A stretch of DNA of 64,000 nt from Steromphala cineraria (GCA_916613615.1 OU744732.1:52491727-52555726), one strand, 5' to 3'; positions 49,046-61,537 are shown, counted from the first letter of the stretch. The notes: generated by a model not told the origin, from the sequence alone. Made by a program: numbers and translations.

Positions 49046-50867
49046 GTAAGTAAACTTGATATTTTGTTCTAATTTTGTTCATTTGGTGATTTTGTCATAA
49101 ATTGTTGCTGAAATGTTTTATACATGCTTTTGTTACTTACATGTCACCTGCAATCAAAATGAATATTATGTATGATTTCATATTCTTTAATATTTTGGAA
49201 TAAAATACACAAGAAGGTTTGGTTTAGACAACACAAACTGGGGTTAATTTTACCCTGAATAATGATAAACAATCAGTAAATTTGCTTATTCATTACAATA
49301 AATGATACATTCTTCTGGTCGAACCTTTAACAAAAGTGGGAGTTGGATGTCCACAATATTTTTTCAGAAAGATCAAAGTTTCTCCATTAATTCAACATTA
49401 ATTCAACATCTCCAATAATTCAACCACATAGTATTTTTCTGAGGTCAGAAATTCAAATCACTGCTGAAATTAACCAACTGCCGAAAGTTGATGCTCCTTT
49501 GATTCAACCACTGTTTAAAATCATTGTATAATTTGCAAAACAATATGAATGTTTGCAAATCGTAATTTTCTCTACTGCAGTAATCAATTTCTGATGCCAT
49601 TGCCATTATCAAATAAAGTATATACATATGTAATATCAACATAATATCTGCTCTTTGAGTTCCATTCATGCTTGAAATTGTAAAAGGTTCTAGACAGAAA
49701 TATTTCAATCATTAAATATGTAACCATATATATTCATCAAGTCTCTTACTTGATAAGCAAATGATGTGCTTGCCTCATTAAGGTTGCTAATTTTATCTCT
49801 CTTCATGTGCAAAGCTGTTGCATACATGAATATATAAATAAGAAAAATTATCTGTTTTTTTATTTGCATTTATGCTTGAAATGATATGTATAAACCAAAG
49901 TCATACAATAAAGAAGTTTGATAGCAATGATATTTTTTTACACTGCAACAAATAATATGCATTTTTCATGAAAACTGCTTATATGACAATTAATGACTTC
50001 CTATTGAAAAAAAATAGAAAATAGATCAATTCTGCTTGTATGTATACGCGTATCCAAACGATATGTCATTTTTAAAGAATAAGAGATACAGTAATAAATC
50101 ATGTATTATTATGGATATAACAAAAACAAACATCACTGATGGCTTGCCTTGTTTGTGATGAGCTAGCATTTATGAAGGGCGAAATACAGTGAATATGATT
50201 ATGTAACATATTCCACAAGACTGATCATCATAATATAAGCCGCGTGGCAATATGAATGGAAATTGCTTTCGTCCTTAGAGACAGTCACTTGATTAAGTGT
50301 TGAATGTCAGTTTGCAATTATCAGTGAAAAGAGGTGCGTCCAAACACGAGATTTGGAGATAATAGACATGAATAACAATACTAATAATTTTCTGAATGAT
50401 CATCATTATGAGTTGATGGAATGGAAACAAATAATGATATAATATGAAATGACTTTCGGAATAATTATTGATATTTGTTGTCTGGGAATATGTATCATTA
50501 ACAGTATAGCATCCTTTGTGAATATTACATTATGACAAGATAGGTTTATCATCTATATCTCATAGACACCTGTCATGCTATAATCATAACAGTTATTACT
50601 TGAATGACAACTCCTTTGTCTAGAGCATATGACAAATGTTATCTGATACAAAATAATTTTGTGTATATGATGAACATTACCTATGTGGCACAGACAGTGT
50701 ATACATATTATTGAGATTATTTAAGTTTAAGTACTTATATTCTTAATGCTTAAGTACATTACCAACCCTCATCTTGAAAAAATTATCAAACAGCACCTCA
50801 TTTCACAAAGCACACTTTACGTGGGTTAACCTTAACTCCCATTCTTTAACATTGCACTAAGGCTATT
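49046..50867. other. Intron sequence (RERE-like gene, after last visible exon)
   Basis: AT-rich. 49449-49530 ('attcaaatcactgctgaaat' onward) resembles 14155-14235, an old dispersed repeat. 50130-50330 is a slightly more complex island. No SANT exon. Confidence 0.5.
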
Positions 50868-50871
50868 TTAA

Positions 50872-51227
50872 AGGGGCAGTAGCACGTTTTTAGGAGGAAT
50901 ATGAGGTGACTTCAGGGAAATGAAAATAAAAGGTTCCAATTGAAAGACAATATATTTAAACTAAATGGAGCAGTAATAATGCAAATATATAACGTAAAGT
51001 TTAGCCCTGCGATACCTTTTTCTTACACAAAATGAATAAAAGGTGTTCACAAAAAATGGCCGCCAATGGATTTTATGTGAATCTTCATTCTTTGTCCTCT
51101 GACTATGGATGATTGATTTGTGTTATGAGATTTTTGACACTGTCAAAATAATTCATTTTACATTAACTTACAATTATCAGTGAAAAATTTAAAATGTAAA
51201 ATTATCAGAAAACGTGCTACTGCCCCT
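50872..51227 (-). mobile_element. TTAA-flanked MITE, copy 3
   Basis: Ends AGGGGCAGTAGCACGTTTTT and 'cgtgctactgcccct' with TTAA at 50868-50871 and 51228-51231. Interior orientation is opposite to copy 1. It includes 'tgacactgtcaaaataattc' and 'aaaatggccgccaatgg', which match copy 1 in reverse complement. Confidence 0.92.
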
Positions 51228-51860
51228 TTAAGGATTTACAATAACCTAAGGGTTTGTGAAAGGGGTCCCCAGGATAATATTCAATACTATAAATATAAAA
51301 ATTTATTTTAAATGTATTTTTGTTTTTAAACGCGTACCAAAATGTACAGAATCTGTTAATGAGATATTAAAATTGGTTTTTCTTTTGGATTTCTTGAAAT
51401 TAAATGTTATTGTAACTTTGTCACCTATTTGTGACTCTAGGGAGTAAATTATTACAGCTATAAAATTAGGAGAGGACAGATCTTTTAAGTTTTCAATTTT
51501 GTAAGGAAGCAAAAGACTCAACAGAATTCATTGACTTTGATGCTGCAAATTAGTTGGTAACATTTTTAAGTCTTTGGCAACATGTTATCAGCTCAGAAGA
51601 ATCTAAGACTTCCTTTGAAACTTCCAACGTGCCTGACTGCATTGGTTAGTGAATTGACGTCTTCTTCCATACATCCTCTCGGTGGTTCTGTTAAGTTGTT
51701 GTAGAGTTTGCCTTTGGCTTAAGAGGTCCAGGGTCGAATCCACCATTGACTGATTATATGTAACTCTTTACCTTGTAATTAACATCATATTCTGCTTAAT
51801 CTGTGTATGATTTTCTGCAAGTCCCCCTCAAATCTGTCTACTGCCTTCATTGGGTATAAA
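51228..51860. other. Non-coding spacer
   Basis: AT-rich, a small ORF pair in both strands (51256-51521) without support. Confidence 0.45.
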
Positions 51861-52223
51861 AGGGGCTGTAGCATGTTTTTTTTAAATTTTATATTTTCAA
51901 TATTTCACTTATAATTGTACGTTTATGCTAAATGTATTACTTTGATCGTGTCCAAAATCTCATTACACAAACCAATCATCCATAGTCAGAGAACAAATTA
52001 CCGGGGTATGAAAATTTACATTAAGTCTATTGGCAGCCATTTTAGTGTGAACACCTTAATTTATTTTGTGTAAGAAAAAGCAATCTCACGGCTGAACCTT
52101 ACATTATATATTTGATTTACGACTGTTTCATTTAGTTTAAATACATTGTCCTTCAATTGGAACCATTTATTTTCGTTTTCTTGACATCACCTTATATTCC
52201 TCCTAAAAACGTGCTACTGCCCT
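51861..52223 (+). mobile_element. TTAA-type MITE, copy 4 (degraded left flank)
   Basis: Left end AGGGGCTGTAGCATGTTTTT, right end 'cgtgctactgccct'. The flanks read TATAAA and TTTAGA rather than clean TTAA. Same orientation as copy 1 and more diverged, so probably the oldest of the four. Confidence 0.88.
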
Positions 52224-52243
52224 TTAGAGTAATTAAAAGTTCC

Positions 52244-52492
52244 CATCCTGTCTCCGGGTACGAAAGTTACGCTAACTCCACTAATCTGTACCCTGGGATC
52301 AGAAGCTAGATTCACTCGCGCGGCCGGACTAGCCAATCAAATCATCTTCTCGTTCAAATTTTATCGAGAAGGTGGCAAGAAAATGATTTGATTGGCTGTA
52401 TCCCAAGTCAGGCCGCGCCAGCGAATCTAGCTTCTGATCCCAGGGTATAGATTAGTGGAGTTCGCGTAACGTTCGTACCCGGAGACAGGATG
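52244..52492. mobile_element. 249-bp Mutator-like fold-back element with 9-bp TSD
   Basis: Almost the whole element is a palindrome. Left arm CATCCTGTCTCCGGGTACGA, right arm reverse complement CATCCTGTCTCCGGGTACGA; arms of about 105-115 bp with a few mismatches and a short loop near 52365. Perfect direct repeats AAAAGTTCC lie at 52235-52243 and 52493-52501. Long TIRs with 9-bp duplications are the hallmark of Mutator-like (MULE) elements. No ORF. It is GC-rich relative to its surroundings and abuts MITE copy 4. Confidence 0.93.
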
Positions 52493-52501
52493 AAAAGTTC
52501 C

Positions 52502-53810
52502 TGATTACAGACTTACCAAAATTTACCTTGACTTTCCCAAATTTGTACAAACATAAATTATTTGCATCTTTAGTAGAACTTGACAAAAGTGGCTTGACTT
52601 TCATACAAATATCTGTGATTTTGTGCAAAAACCTGCTTTAAGTTGTATATATATGTTTATGTTGGAACAACGATCTTCACTTTAATTGTCCAAGATCTTT
52701 GTGCTACCTCAATGATTAGAGAATATAAATCTTAGAATATATTGAATTCAAGCTCGAAAAGGTTGATGTTTTGCAATTCTACAGTTTTTAAATTCATGTA
52801 CACTGAATTAATGCGAGATTTAAATGACTTGGAAGAAATTGTTATTGCAATGACATCTGATATTTACTTCAGTGATTTTGATTCAAATTCAGGAACAAAC
52901 AAGGACGATAATAGTAATTTCATCTGACAAATGTAGTTATCATAACTTTTCAAATTTATGCATCAACGAAGTTCAGATCTGTAAAAAACGTTATCAAACT
53001 TTATCATTTTTGAAATAAAGAAACAATGCCAAACACGATAATCTAAATTTCATCTGACAATAGAATTATTGTTGTTTTGATAGCAAGCCTAAGAGATTCT
53101 CGTGTATGACATTAAAAGCCTAGATCTCTTTGCCCTTAACCATACCCTCTGTTTTTAACCACGATTGTTTAGTTGCTGACTTATCTACATCGTAAATCCA
53201 TGCAACAGAGACGTAAAGTTTAAGGCAATTGTGCAAGCAGGATCAACGTGGGATAAATTTAGGAAACAGAGGAACCAGTAAGCATGTGTTTTCCTCAAAC
53301 TTGATGCACAAAGCATGTGTGAAAATTGTGTTATCGGGATTAGCTGTGTCAGGTCTTTACCCGGAACAACTTGAATATGTTTCGTGTTGCCCATATTGCT
53401 GAGATCTTTGGCTCCATTATGGGTTTAGCACCTGTGAAGTAATGTTAGTTTTGCGTTCAAGCATATACGCTTGTAGGTTACATTCCCATTCACCTCTCAT
53501 TTTAAACATTTTTTAGAAAAAATATTTGTATCTTAATTAGTGGCGAACAATAGTTTAAAGGAAGCAGAGTTATTGCCCTTTGGTCTGTATCAAATTTGAC
53601 CTTTAGTCTGCAGTTTAACATCTGGAGAAGAACTATTGTCTATTATGACAGCCTAATTGTTTGATAGGTTTGAAGAGATTGGTTGTTGCTATTTTCTCTT
53701 TCCTTTCTGACTTCACTGACATAGATAAAGCTTAAAGAAGAGGATTTTTGACATTTCTTTTTGAATAACATATGTCTCATCAAACAAAGTAGAAATTTAT
53801 ATTTTCAAGC
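52502..53810. other. AT-rich non-coding sequence
   Basis: Nothing recognised; small ORFs at 52742-52927 and 53185-53394 are isolated. Confidence 0.45.
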
Positions 53811-54351
53811 ACAGGGACATGTATCGCTTAAATACAGCGTTAGAAAGACATACATACTCATAGACCCTACCCTAATACTATATATAAGGAAAGGGATGTA
53901 TCGCAATGATCGGACAACACTCAAACAAAGTCAAATTAAAAATCGAAAATATTTTTTGGGAAAATTTCAAGACAACCAATCGAAAGCTAAATGATTTCCC
54001 TATAAAACGAGCTATCGACTATTTAAATCGGATCATTATTACAAAAGTTACAGGCGACGACATCACTAAAATCGCTACCTCAAGAGTTTTACGCCAAAAT
54101 CCCCACTCACGAAAAACAACCAAAACTTACCTTTTATGGACGTTTATTAATTTAAGAGAAGATGACAACACCTATGTAGTGTTCGATTCGATCGGCAACA
54201 TCAGTCTGCAGGTGTCAACAATGAGAACAACGTCCATGTATCATTTCTTCGATAGCCAGCAGACATAATTTGTAAAATCGGCGGCTGTCCTGTCAACTTG
54301 TCAGCCATTGATGACCTTGACATTCGTTTGACCTCAACAAACCGCAGCAAA
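53811..54351 (+). repeat. Inverted duplication, arm A (TATA box plus 120-codon ORF)
   Basis: About 541 bp that reappears in reverse complement at 62874-63415 with only a few substitutions. It contains TATATATAAG at 53879-53888 and an ATG ORF at 53906-54268 (MIGQHSNKVKLKIENIF...FFDSQQT). A second frame, ADIICKIGGCPVNLSAIDD onward, is open after 'ttcttcgatag'. No protein family recognised. Similarity stops abruptly at 'ccgcagcaaa', after which A runs into unrelated AT-rich DNA. Confidence 0.9.
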
Positions 54352-55602
54352 GATCGAAATGATAGAAAATCACATATTGTATCGTCTCTAAAATTTCACT
54401 CTGCACTATTCTTGATTCTTCACGATCTAAATGTATTTATCTTGACTTCATTTAATATCTTTGGGTCAAAATATAATTTTATTAGCCTTTTTAAATTATT
54501 TCATAATGTTGAAAGCACTATATCGAATTAAAAAAATTATTGACTTTGTCACAGTTTATTGTTCAACAATAACTTACAAATATTTTTACCAAGTTTAGAT
54601 ATAGAAAATAAATACTCATTATTTAAGATTTATTCATCAATTGTTTAAAGTTTTTTTTAAAACTGATAATTTCAAATTGAAACAGTAAAGTCTATATATT
54701 ATCTGGATTGTTTTTTAAACATATATATATATCTCAATATAAGATTATATATTAAAATTTTACATTTAATAAATTAAATTGAAGATGGGAAAATATATTA
54801 GAATTACTAAAAAAAGGTATATTATAATTAGTAATTATATAAACTTACTTATTTGCTTGGAACAGCCATTTTGCACAGATATATTTTTACTTTCCTGGTA
54901 GTTTATTGTATCCACAGGTAGAGTTTAAGATATAATATTTGAGACTCCATGAATTAAAATTTTCCATTATAAAGCACATACAGGTATATTAATTTACCAC
55001 CCAAAACATTTCCTTAGAACCTTTGGATTTTTTTCAAAATCTCTGCATTCTACCGTTCAATTGCGAATTTGGTGACAAAATATCGCCACCCCCGAAATGG
55101 ACAATGTCCTTTCCATCATAAAAATTTGACGCGTCCATTATCTTTATATGATGTGATTAACCATTTTGCACATCTGTCATTGATTATATGATTCTTTATG
55201 ATGAATAGAATATTACTAACTACTATACTCTACTGATATCAAATATATCAACACTTATATTGCTGTAAGAAATATATTCTTGGCAAGCCCTGATTATTTG
55301 TAACTTTTTAAAATTTTATTGATTTATTTGCTATCAGAAGACACTTAGGTGATTTAAGTGTCTTTCGTGAAAATCAGCTTTCCAATCTTCTTCTTGGAGG
55401 AAATGCCAAACAAAGAAATTCAGCAAAAACATCAAAATTAAAATTTCAAATTTAATTTTGAAACTGAGTAACATAATATTATTGACTTATAGTCCTAAAC
55501 CACCATTTCCAATAATCCCCAACCTCATCTTGGTTGTCTTAGAGGCAACCCAAGGTTCCCTGGTTGAAAATGTTTAAATGCAAATTATGTTTTTATGTAA
55601 AA
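54352..55602. other. Very AT-rich non-coding sequence
   Basis: Long A/T runs, no exon, no repeat family recognised. Confidence 0.5.
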
Positions 55603-56879
55603 ATAGAGCCATTGGCTCTGTAGCTCATCAGGCTTCATCGTCAATTACAATATATGCTGTAGAGTGTGACCAATGTGATTCCCCCTTTGTAGAGGCCAAA
55701 GGGTCACCAATCATAAAATTAAGTATAAAGGCGACAAGTTTCAGTTTTCTTGGCCTTGTACTTCAGGAGAATAAGATGAAAATAGATTTGAAGGATGTTC
55801 CTGTTGCCTTTATTGGAGCAACAGGGTCAGCAAACCTACATTTCATAATCCTCACTTGTCAAAGAGTCTGTACACAAAGTTTCAGGTTTCTAGGCCTTAT
55901 GGTTCTGGAGAAGAAGATTAAAATAGGTTTTTAGGGCGTGGCCCCTGTGGCCCTTATTAGGGGTCACAGGGCCACCAAAGCTACAATATATAATCCTCAC
56001 TAGCCAAGGAGTCTGTACACAAAGTTTCAGCTTTCTAGGCCCTATGGTTCTTGAGAAGAAGATGAAAATAGGTCTTAAGGGTGTGGCTCCTGTGGCCCTT
56101 ATTAGGGGTCCCAGGGCGACCAAAGCTACACTTTATAATCCTCACTAGCCAAGGAGTCTGAACACAAAGTTTCAGCTTTCTGAGCCTTATGCTTCTGGAG
56201 AAGAAGATTAAAATAGGCGTGGCCCCTGTGGCCCTTATTAGGGGTCACAGGGCCACCAAAGCTACAATTTATAATCCTCACTAGCCAAGGAGTCTGTACA
56301 CAAAGTTTCAGCTTTCTGGGCCTTATGGTTCTGGAGAAGAAGATGAAAATAGGTTTTTAGGGGGTGGCCCCTGTGGCCCTTATTAGGGGTCAGAGGGCCA
56401 CTAAAGCTACAATTTATAATCCTCACTAGCCAAGGAGTCTGTACACAAAGTTTCAGCTTTCTGAGCCTTATGCTTCTGGAGAAGAAGATTAAAATAGGTT
56501 TTAAGGGTGTGACCCCTATGGCCCTTATTAGGGGTCACAGGGCCACCAAAGCTACAATATATAATCCTCACTAGCCAAGGAGTCTGTAAACAAAGTTTCA
56601 GCTTTCTAGGCCTTATGGTTCTGGATAAGAAGATTAAAATAGGTTTTTAGGGCGTGGCCCCTGTGGCCCTTATTAGGGGTCACAGGGCCACCAAAGCTAC
56701 AATTTATAATCCTCACTTGGCAAGGAGTCTGTACACAAAGTTTCAGCTTTCTGGCCCCTATGGTTCTGGAGAAGAAGTCGAAATTCCACAAAGTTTACGG
56801 ACGGATGGACGGACGGACGCCGGACACCATGCCATGCCATAAGCCCATCGGGCCTTACAGGCCAGATGAGATAAAAATG
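55603..56879. mobile_element. TIR element with internal 145-bp tandem repeats (element I)
   Basis: The left end contains TAGCTCATCAGGC and the right end GGCCAGATGAG(A/C)TA, an imperfect inverted repeat. Inside, a 145-bp unit is repeated about seven times: 'aaggagtctgtacacaaagt', 'ttcagctttctgggcctta', 'tggttctggagaagaagat', 'ggcccctgtggcccttatta'. The phrase 'gagtctgt' falls at 55864, 56009, 56154, 56290, 56435, 56580 and 56725. The right end bears 'ggacggacggacgccggaca' and 'ccatgccatgccataagccc'. ORFs in several frames are repeat translations, not genes. Confidence 0.88.
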
Positions 56880-58874
56880 CCAAAACACAATTTGTTACAA
56901 AATTCAAATCACCAAGGCAAGACACCAACTGTTCACTATGATAATGTGTATCAGTTCTACCTGGATCAAATATAGTTAGTGAGTAAAGCAATTTCATCAG
57001 CTGAAAGGTAAAATACTTTACATTAAGCTAAAGGTGTTATTGTGCAGTTGATGTTAACTCCCTCTGTGCTGAACTTCTGCAATGGCAACTGCCTTTTGAC
57101 TATTAAAAGACCAATCACTCAAAGAACAGTCAAGAACATTATGTCCCAAAACAAATTTTATTCATTTTATTTTTCAAGCAAAGTTACAGAAACACATGAG
57201 CATGACTGATGTAACAGAGCTCAGGTCTGGCACAGTATTTTTGTCCATAATTGCTGTGATACATACAAGAGATCAGATTCCTTCACTATTTTTGATATTA
57301 TTTAAGAAAGAGGTCAAATTTTATGAAAATGCACAGTTGGCAGTCAAGTCTTTAATTCCATAAACAAATGTTTACCTGCAGATTCTACATGTATAGATGT
57401 ACATCCTGTGCTGTGCAAATTAATTCATAAATTTCATAAATTGCGTTTGGAGCAAAAGAGAACAACACTTCTGTTACCACTCATAGCCAGTGTGGTATTG
57501 TAATTGACAATGTAATTCCACACTCACCTTTGGTTCACAATTAAGACACACACATGAACCATCTTATCCATTTTTTTTACAAAATTCAGATAATTATCAA
57601 CAATTTTGCATCCATTTTTCTTTAGAATATGTATATTGGGGAGGTTTAATTTAAAATTTAGATAACATCTGTACAGCATCTCTTACATCACAAGCATTGA
57701 GAAACAGATTTGTAGTTGTTTCAATGAAGGACAATAGGAGGTGGCATATACAAATATCTTTGCATAGTATTTATGATAATATCATCCCTATCAATCAATA
57801 TATACATATATATATAAACACACAGACAATTTTTTATTAATACATTGTATTTTGTATTCAACCTTCATCTTCAATCATAAAATATCTCAAGCCCTTCAGT
57901 CCAGTAAAATCTTGTTTATGATTAAGTTAGATTAAGTTAAACAAAAAGACATTGGTTAATCATGGATGAAATACAAAAAATTTCAGCCTCTTTTTAAAGA
58001 GAGTTTAAATTAAACTTTTGAGACTAGAAGTGCCATTCATAGGAGCTATGTAAGTCATGTATTACAAATAATTTATCATACTAAACATTCCTTAATACAC
58101 AGCTTGAGATCTTTGACGGCTTATAAATGACACCAGTACCACACATTAACACATAATTGGCAATTGACAATCAAACAAAAAATTACAATCAAGTATTGAA
58201 TCAAATTGAATTAAGTATTGTAGTGTTTTCTTTGTTTACATGCATAGAGCCTTGGGATCATCAGATATTACTTATATATTATCTCTAAGGATGAAAACAA
58301 AGATGTATAGCCTACAAGTTATCCATAATTAAATATACTGTCACATAGTTACTTGTCATTTTCATTGGAGATGGCATGTTGACAATATTTTAAGACAGTT
58401 GGACATTTGATTTTTATAGGAAATTTAAGTTTTAAGGTGGTTATTGTATCTATTACAACTTTTACAATTTAAAATCATAAACTAAGGTTTCAAGACAAAT
58501 TATTCATTTCAAAGATCAATCATTCTCCTGCTGCATGCAAGAAGTTTAAGATTGTAGCATGTATTCCAGATTTCCATATTGAAATCCAAACAGTAATCCC
58601 TCTACCTATTGTTGTACAACTTAGCCTTACCATATTATGTAGCAAGAGTCACAAGGAATTTCTAAAAACTAGAAACTAATTTGTACACAACCAATCATAA
58701 CAGTCAAGGAAGTGTATCATGCAAATGATATTATAATTCTTTCAATCATTTTCTATATTCACATGATTACATCTAATACCATGATGTCCAGCAAAAGATT
58801 TTATCAGGATTAAAACCCACAACCCAAGAATCAGGCAACAATGTTCATAAATGGGTAATTTGGTTAGATGCTAG
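56880..58874. other. AT-rich non-coding sequence; possible minus-strand 3' end
   Basis: AATAAA hexamers on the minus strand at 57157-57162 and 57166-57171 could serve a minus-strand transcript from the exon-like segments at 60.4-62.8 kb. No coding segment seen. Confidence 0.35.
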
Positions 58875-59020
58875 CATTGGCAGATCCAAAAGGGGGGTGC
58901 GGGATGTGCATCCCTTCCAAAAGACTTCCAAATATAGATTTAAACAATCAATCAAAAGTTGTGCTTGCAACACCCAAAGGGTTGCACCCTTCCCAAACAA
59001 AAATCCTGGATCCGCCCCTG
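58875..59020. mobile_element. Short MITE with CA(G)GGGCGGATCC-type ends
   Basis: Left 'cattggcagatccaaaaggg' and right 'tcctggatccgcccctg' are imperfect inverted repeats. Flanks TGCTAG and TGCTAA suggest a short target duplication. Related ends occur at 59168-59223 ('ccccagatccgccactg') and near 27739 ('cagtggcagatccat'). Confidence 0.7.
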
Positions 59021-59224
59021 TGCTAATAAGGTCATTGCTGTCTTAATATATAAATAATCTGCATGATACAATTCCTTGACTGTTAATGGCATAATAACAC
59101 CTCACAATGTAGGCTCTTGATATGTATACTGTACATACATACTGTGTATGTATGAACCTGAAAAAACTAAACCAAAATAAACATAAGAAAAAATAACCCC
59201 CTCCCCAGATCCGCCACTGCAGGG

Positions 59225-59672
59225 TCACCAATTTTAAATCCGCCTTATCCAACTTAATAGTCTATAGACAAGATTTCAGCATTCCAGCCGTTAAGCTTTT
59301 GGAGAATATTAAGATGAAAATAGGTATTAAAGGTGAGGCCATCAATAGGGGGCCACAGGCTCTAAATTATAATCATCACTAGTTAAGGAGCCTGCACACT
59401 GAATTTCAACTTTCTAGACCTTATTCTTCTGGAGAAGAAGATGAAAACAAGATTTAAGGGTGTGGCCCCTATGGCCCTTAGTAGGGGCCATAGGGTTACA
59501 AAAGCTATAAATAATAATCCTCTCTAGTCAAGGAGTCAAGGAGTATGTACACAAGGTTTCAAGTTTCTTGTCCTTGTGCTCCTGGAGAAGAAGTCGAAAA
59601 TGTACAAAGTTTACGGACAGACGGATGCCAGACATCATGCCATGCCATAAGCCCTGTCAGGCCAGATGAGCT
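59225..59672. mobile_element. Diverged copy of the 145-bp-repeat TIR element (II)
   Basis: About 2.5 units with 'ctagttaaggagcctgcaca', 'cttctggagaagaagatgaa' and 'ggcccctatggcccttagta', then 'tttacggacagacggatgcc' and the right end 'gccagatgagctaaaaat'. No clear left end, so probably truncated. Confidence 0.8.
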
Positions 59673-59689
59673 AAAAATAGAGAGATTGG

Positions 59690-60022
59690 TTCTGTAGCTC
59701 ATCAGGCCACATTATGAATTTTGTTTTAGCGTGTGGTGAATGTGCATTCTTCCTATGTAGGGGCCATAGGGTCACCAAATGTACCATTTCATTAGAATCC
59801 CAAATACCTAAGGAGTCTCTGCACAACATTGCACCATTCTTTGTCATTGTAGCAGGGGCAACTCGGTTTCCAATTCTAATTGAGTATGTAGGCAACATGA
59901 TTGCTTTTCCCTGTAAATCAAAATCCTCACTGTTCAAGGAGTCTGTACACAAGATTTCAGACGGACGGATGGACGTCGGACACCATGACATGCTGTAAGG
60001 CCAGAGGGTCATTTTGATGAGC
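59690..60022. mobile_element. Short copy of the 145-bp-repeat TIR element (III)
   Basis: Begins 'gttctgtagctcatcaggcc', right after element II, has 'gggccatagggtcaccaaat' and 'aaggagtctgtacacaagat', then 'gacggacggatggacgtcgg', and ends 'ttttgatgagctaaatatg'. Both ends are present although the interior is reduced to two units. ORFs on both strands are repeat by-products. Confidence 0.8.
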
Positions 60023-60370
60023 TAAATATGAATAAAAAAAGCATTGTCAAGTTGTGTTCTCTTCAATAAATCCCCAAATATACAATTATTTTCATTTGTA
60101 TAATTTAGCGTATACAATATTTCAGTTTTTAACAATCAGGTTTTGTTTAAGATAGAAATCAAAGTGGTCATGATGGTTTCCATTCTTTCCCTAAATAACA
60201 GAATTACAAAATCTATCTAAAGTGAACTTACACAAAAACAAAGAAGCTGTTAACTGCTTTGACAACATCTTGATACAAAGTTAATTTTCCAACCAGTTAT
60301 CCCTGAAGCCCATCTCCACAACCTTGGTTAGACCCTACCAATTCCTCCACTCAAATCCAAACTGGAAGAT

Positions 60371-60432
60371 CTAGCCCTTTCCAAACTCAATTGTATAAGT
60401 AATGTCAAGGATTTCTGCTTCTTGTCCATTAT
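60371..60432 (-). other. Putative terminal coding exon, minus strand (unidentified)
   Basis: After an AAAG acceptor-like site, 62 nt read NGQEAEILDITYTIEFGKG then TAG. The protein-like composition and immediate stop look like a last exon. The polypyrimidine tract is poor, and the phase to the exon-like segments upstream on the minus strand is unresolved. No family recognised. Confidence 0.2.
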
Positions 60433-61094
60433 CTTTATTTGTTTGTCATGATTACAACAAAAATATTACATAATAACTTATTTTTAGTGGATTAGTTATT
60501 AATATTCTCTGTCACTACTACTATATAACTAGGTTCTCAAAAACATTTTTTTTAATATTTCATACATAAAAAGAATTACATATGTAAGAATGTAGGGTTG
60601 ATCTTACCATAGAAATTAATTCTGGGAAAATGTATTGAGTATTGGGTTGAAATTAGAGTAACAAATAGAGGTTCATCCTTCATACATGATAAAGAGAATA
60701 CTCCACTGCTTTTTAATGATATCATGACCCAATGTAAATTCAATGTCCATGTATCTTATTATAATTATGGTATATGTTATTCTAAAATTTAAATAATGTT
60801 GTGCAAATTGCTTTTCAAGAATAATGTTCACCAGTTTTCCTGTGAAAGGTTTAACTACATAATTGGATGAATGGGAGCCAATATAAATTGCTATAGACTA
60901 TTTGGTCTTACAGGACTCATGTACTTAAAGAAACTTTTGTTGTTGAAATGATTAATTCAGCTTATCAACTTACCGGGCTATCAAATTAATTTTACAAATG
61001 ATCACCCATGAGTAACAATATTACAAAATCTCTACTCCCCCCGAATCTATAAAAATCTATACCGAAACGCCGCTACATTTTACAATAAAGCAGT
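60433..61094. other. AT-rich non-coding sequence
   Basis: On the minus strand there is a donor-like CCG|GTAAGT near 60977-60969, but no frame before it stays open for more than about 17 codons. Nothing else seen. Confidence 0.4.
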
Positions 61095-61360
61095 TGATAA
61101 TCCTTGTCTTCTTGAAGTCCTGATGAGCAAAGAAGTATGTACACAAGACTTCAGTTTCTTGGGCATTTGCTTCTGGATTAAGATATGAAATTAAGGTCAC
61201 AGGGTCACCGAGCCTATTTTAATCCTGATCAGCTAAAGGAGTCTGTACACTATATTTGAGATTTTTAGCATCAGTGAATCTGGTAGAAAATTTTAAAAGT
61301 TATGGCTGGATGCCGTGACATAAGCAAATCAATCTTTTCAGGTCAGATGAGCTTAAAAAT
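61095..61360. mobile_element. Degraded copy of the 145-bp-repeat TIR element (IV)
   Basis: 'aagaagtatgtacacaagac', 'ttcagtttcttgggcatttg', 'ttaaggtcacagggtcaccg', 'aaaggagtctgtacac' and the right end 'ggtcagatgagcttaaaaat'. The interior is strongly diverged. Confidence 0.7.
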
Positions 61361-61458
61361 AAATAAGAATTGTTACTTAAGTCCTGCTAACGAGACTTTT
61401 GCAAATATTTATTTCAGATAAAGTTTAAAATTCCATGATTCTTCATTATCTTGCTAAC

Positions 61459-61537
61459 CTGAATTTCCTGGCAATTTTCTCCAAAAAAATAGTGTCTTCC
61501 CAATCTTCTTGTGTTAAGACATTTTGATTGTAAATAT
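61459..61537 (-). other. Exon-like segment, minus strand (unidentified)
   Basis: 79 nt between acceptor 'tctatttttgcag' and donor CAG|GTTAGC. Two frames are open. The one reading YNQNVLTQEDWEDTIFLEK looks most protein-like. The one in phase with the segment at 62058-62096 reads YLQSKCLNTRRLGRHYFF. The disagreement means either a frameshift (decay or assembly error) or a missing exon. Confidence 0.3.

Noticed and set aside
56606..57000. Overlapping ORFs on both strands around 56.7 kb
   Set aside because: They are translations of the 145-bp tandem units and the GGACGGACGG tract; similar ORFs recur with each unit.
60969..61050. Minus-strand exon before the donor CCG|GTAAGT
   Set aside because: All three frames hit stops shortly before the donor, so coding use is not supported.
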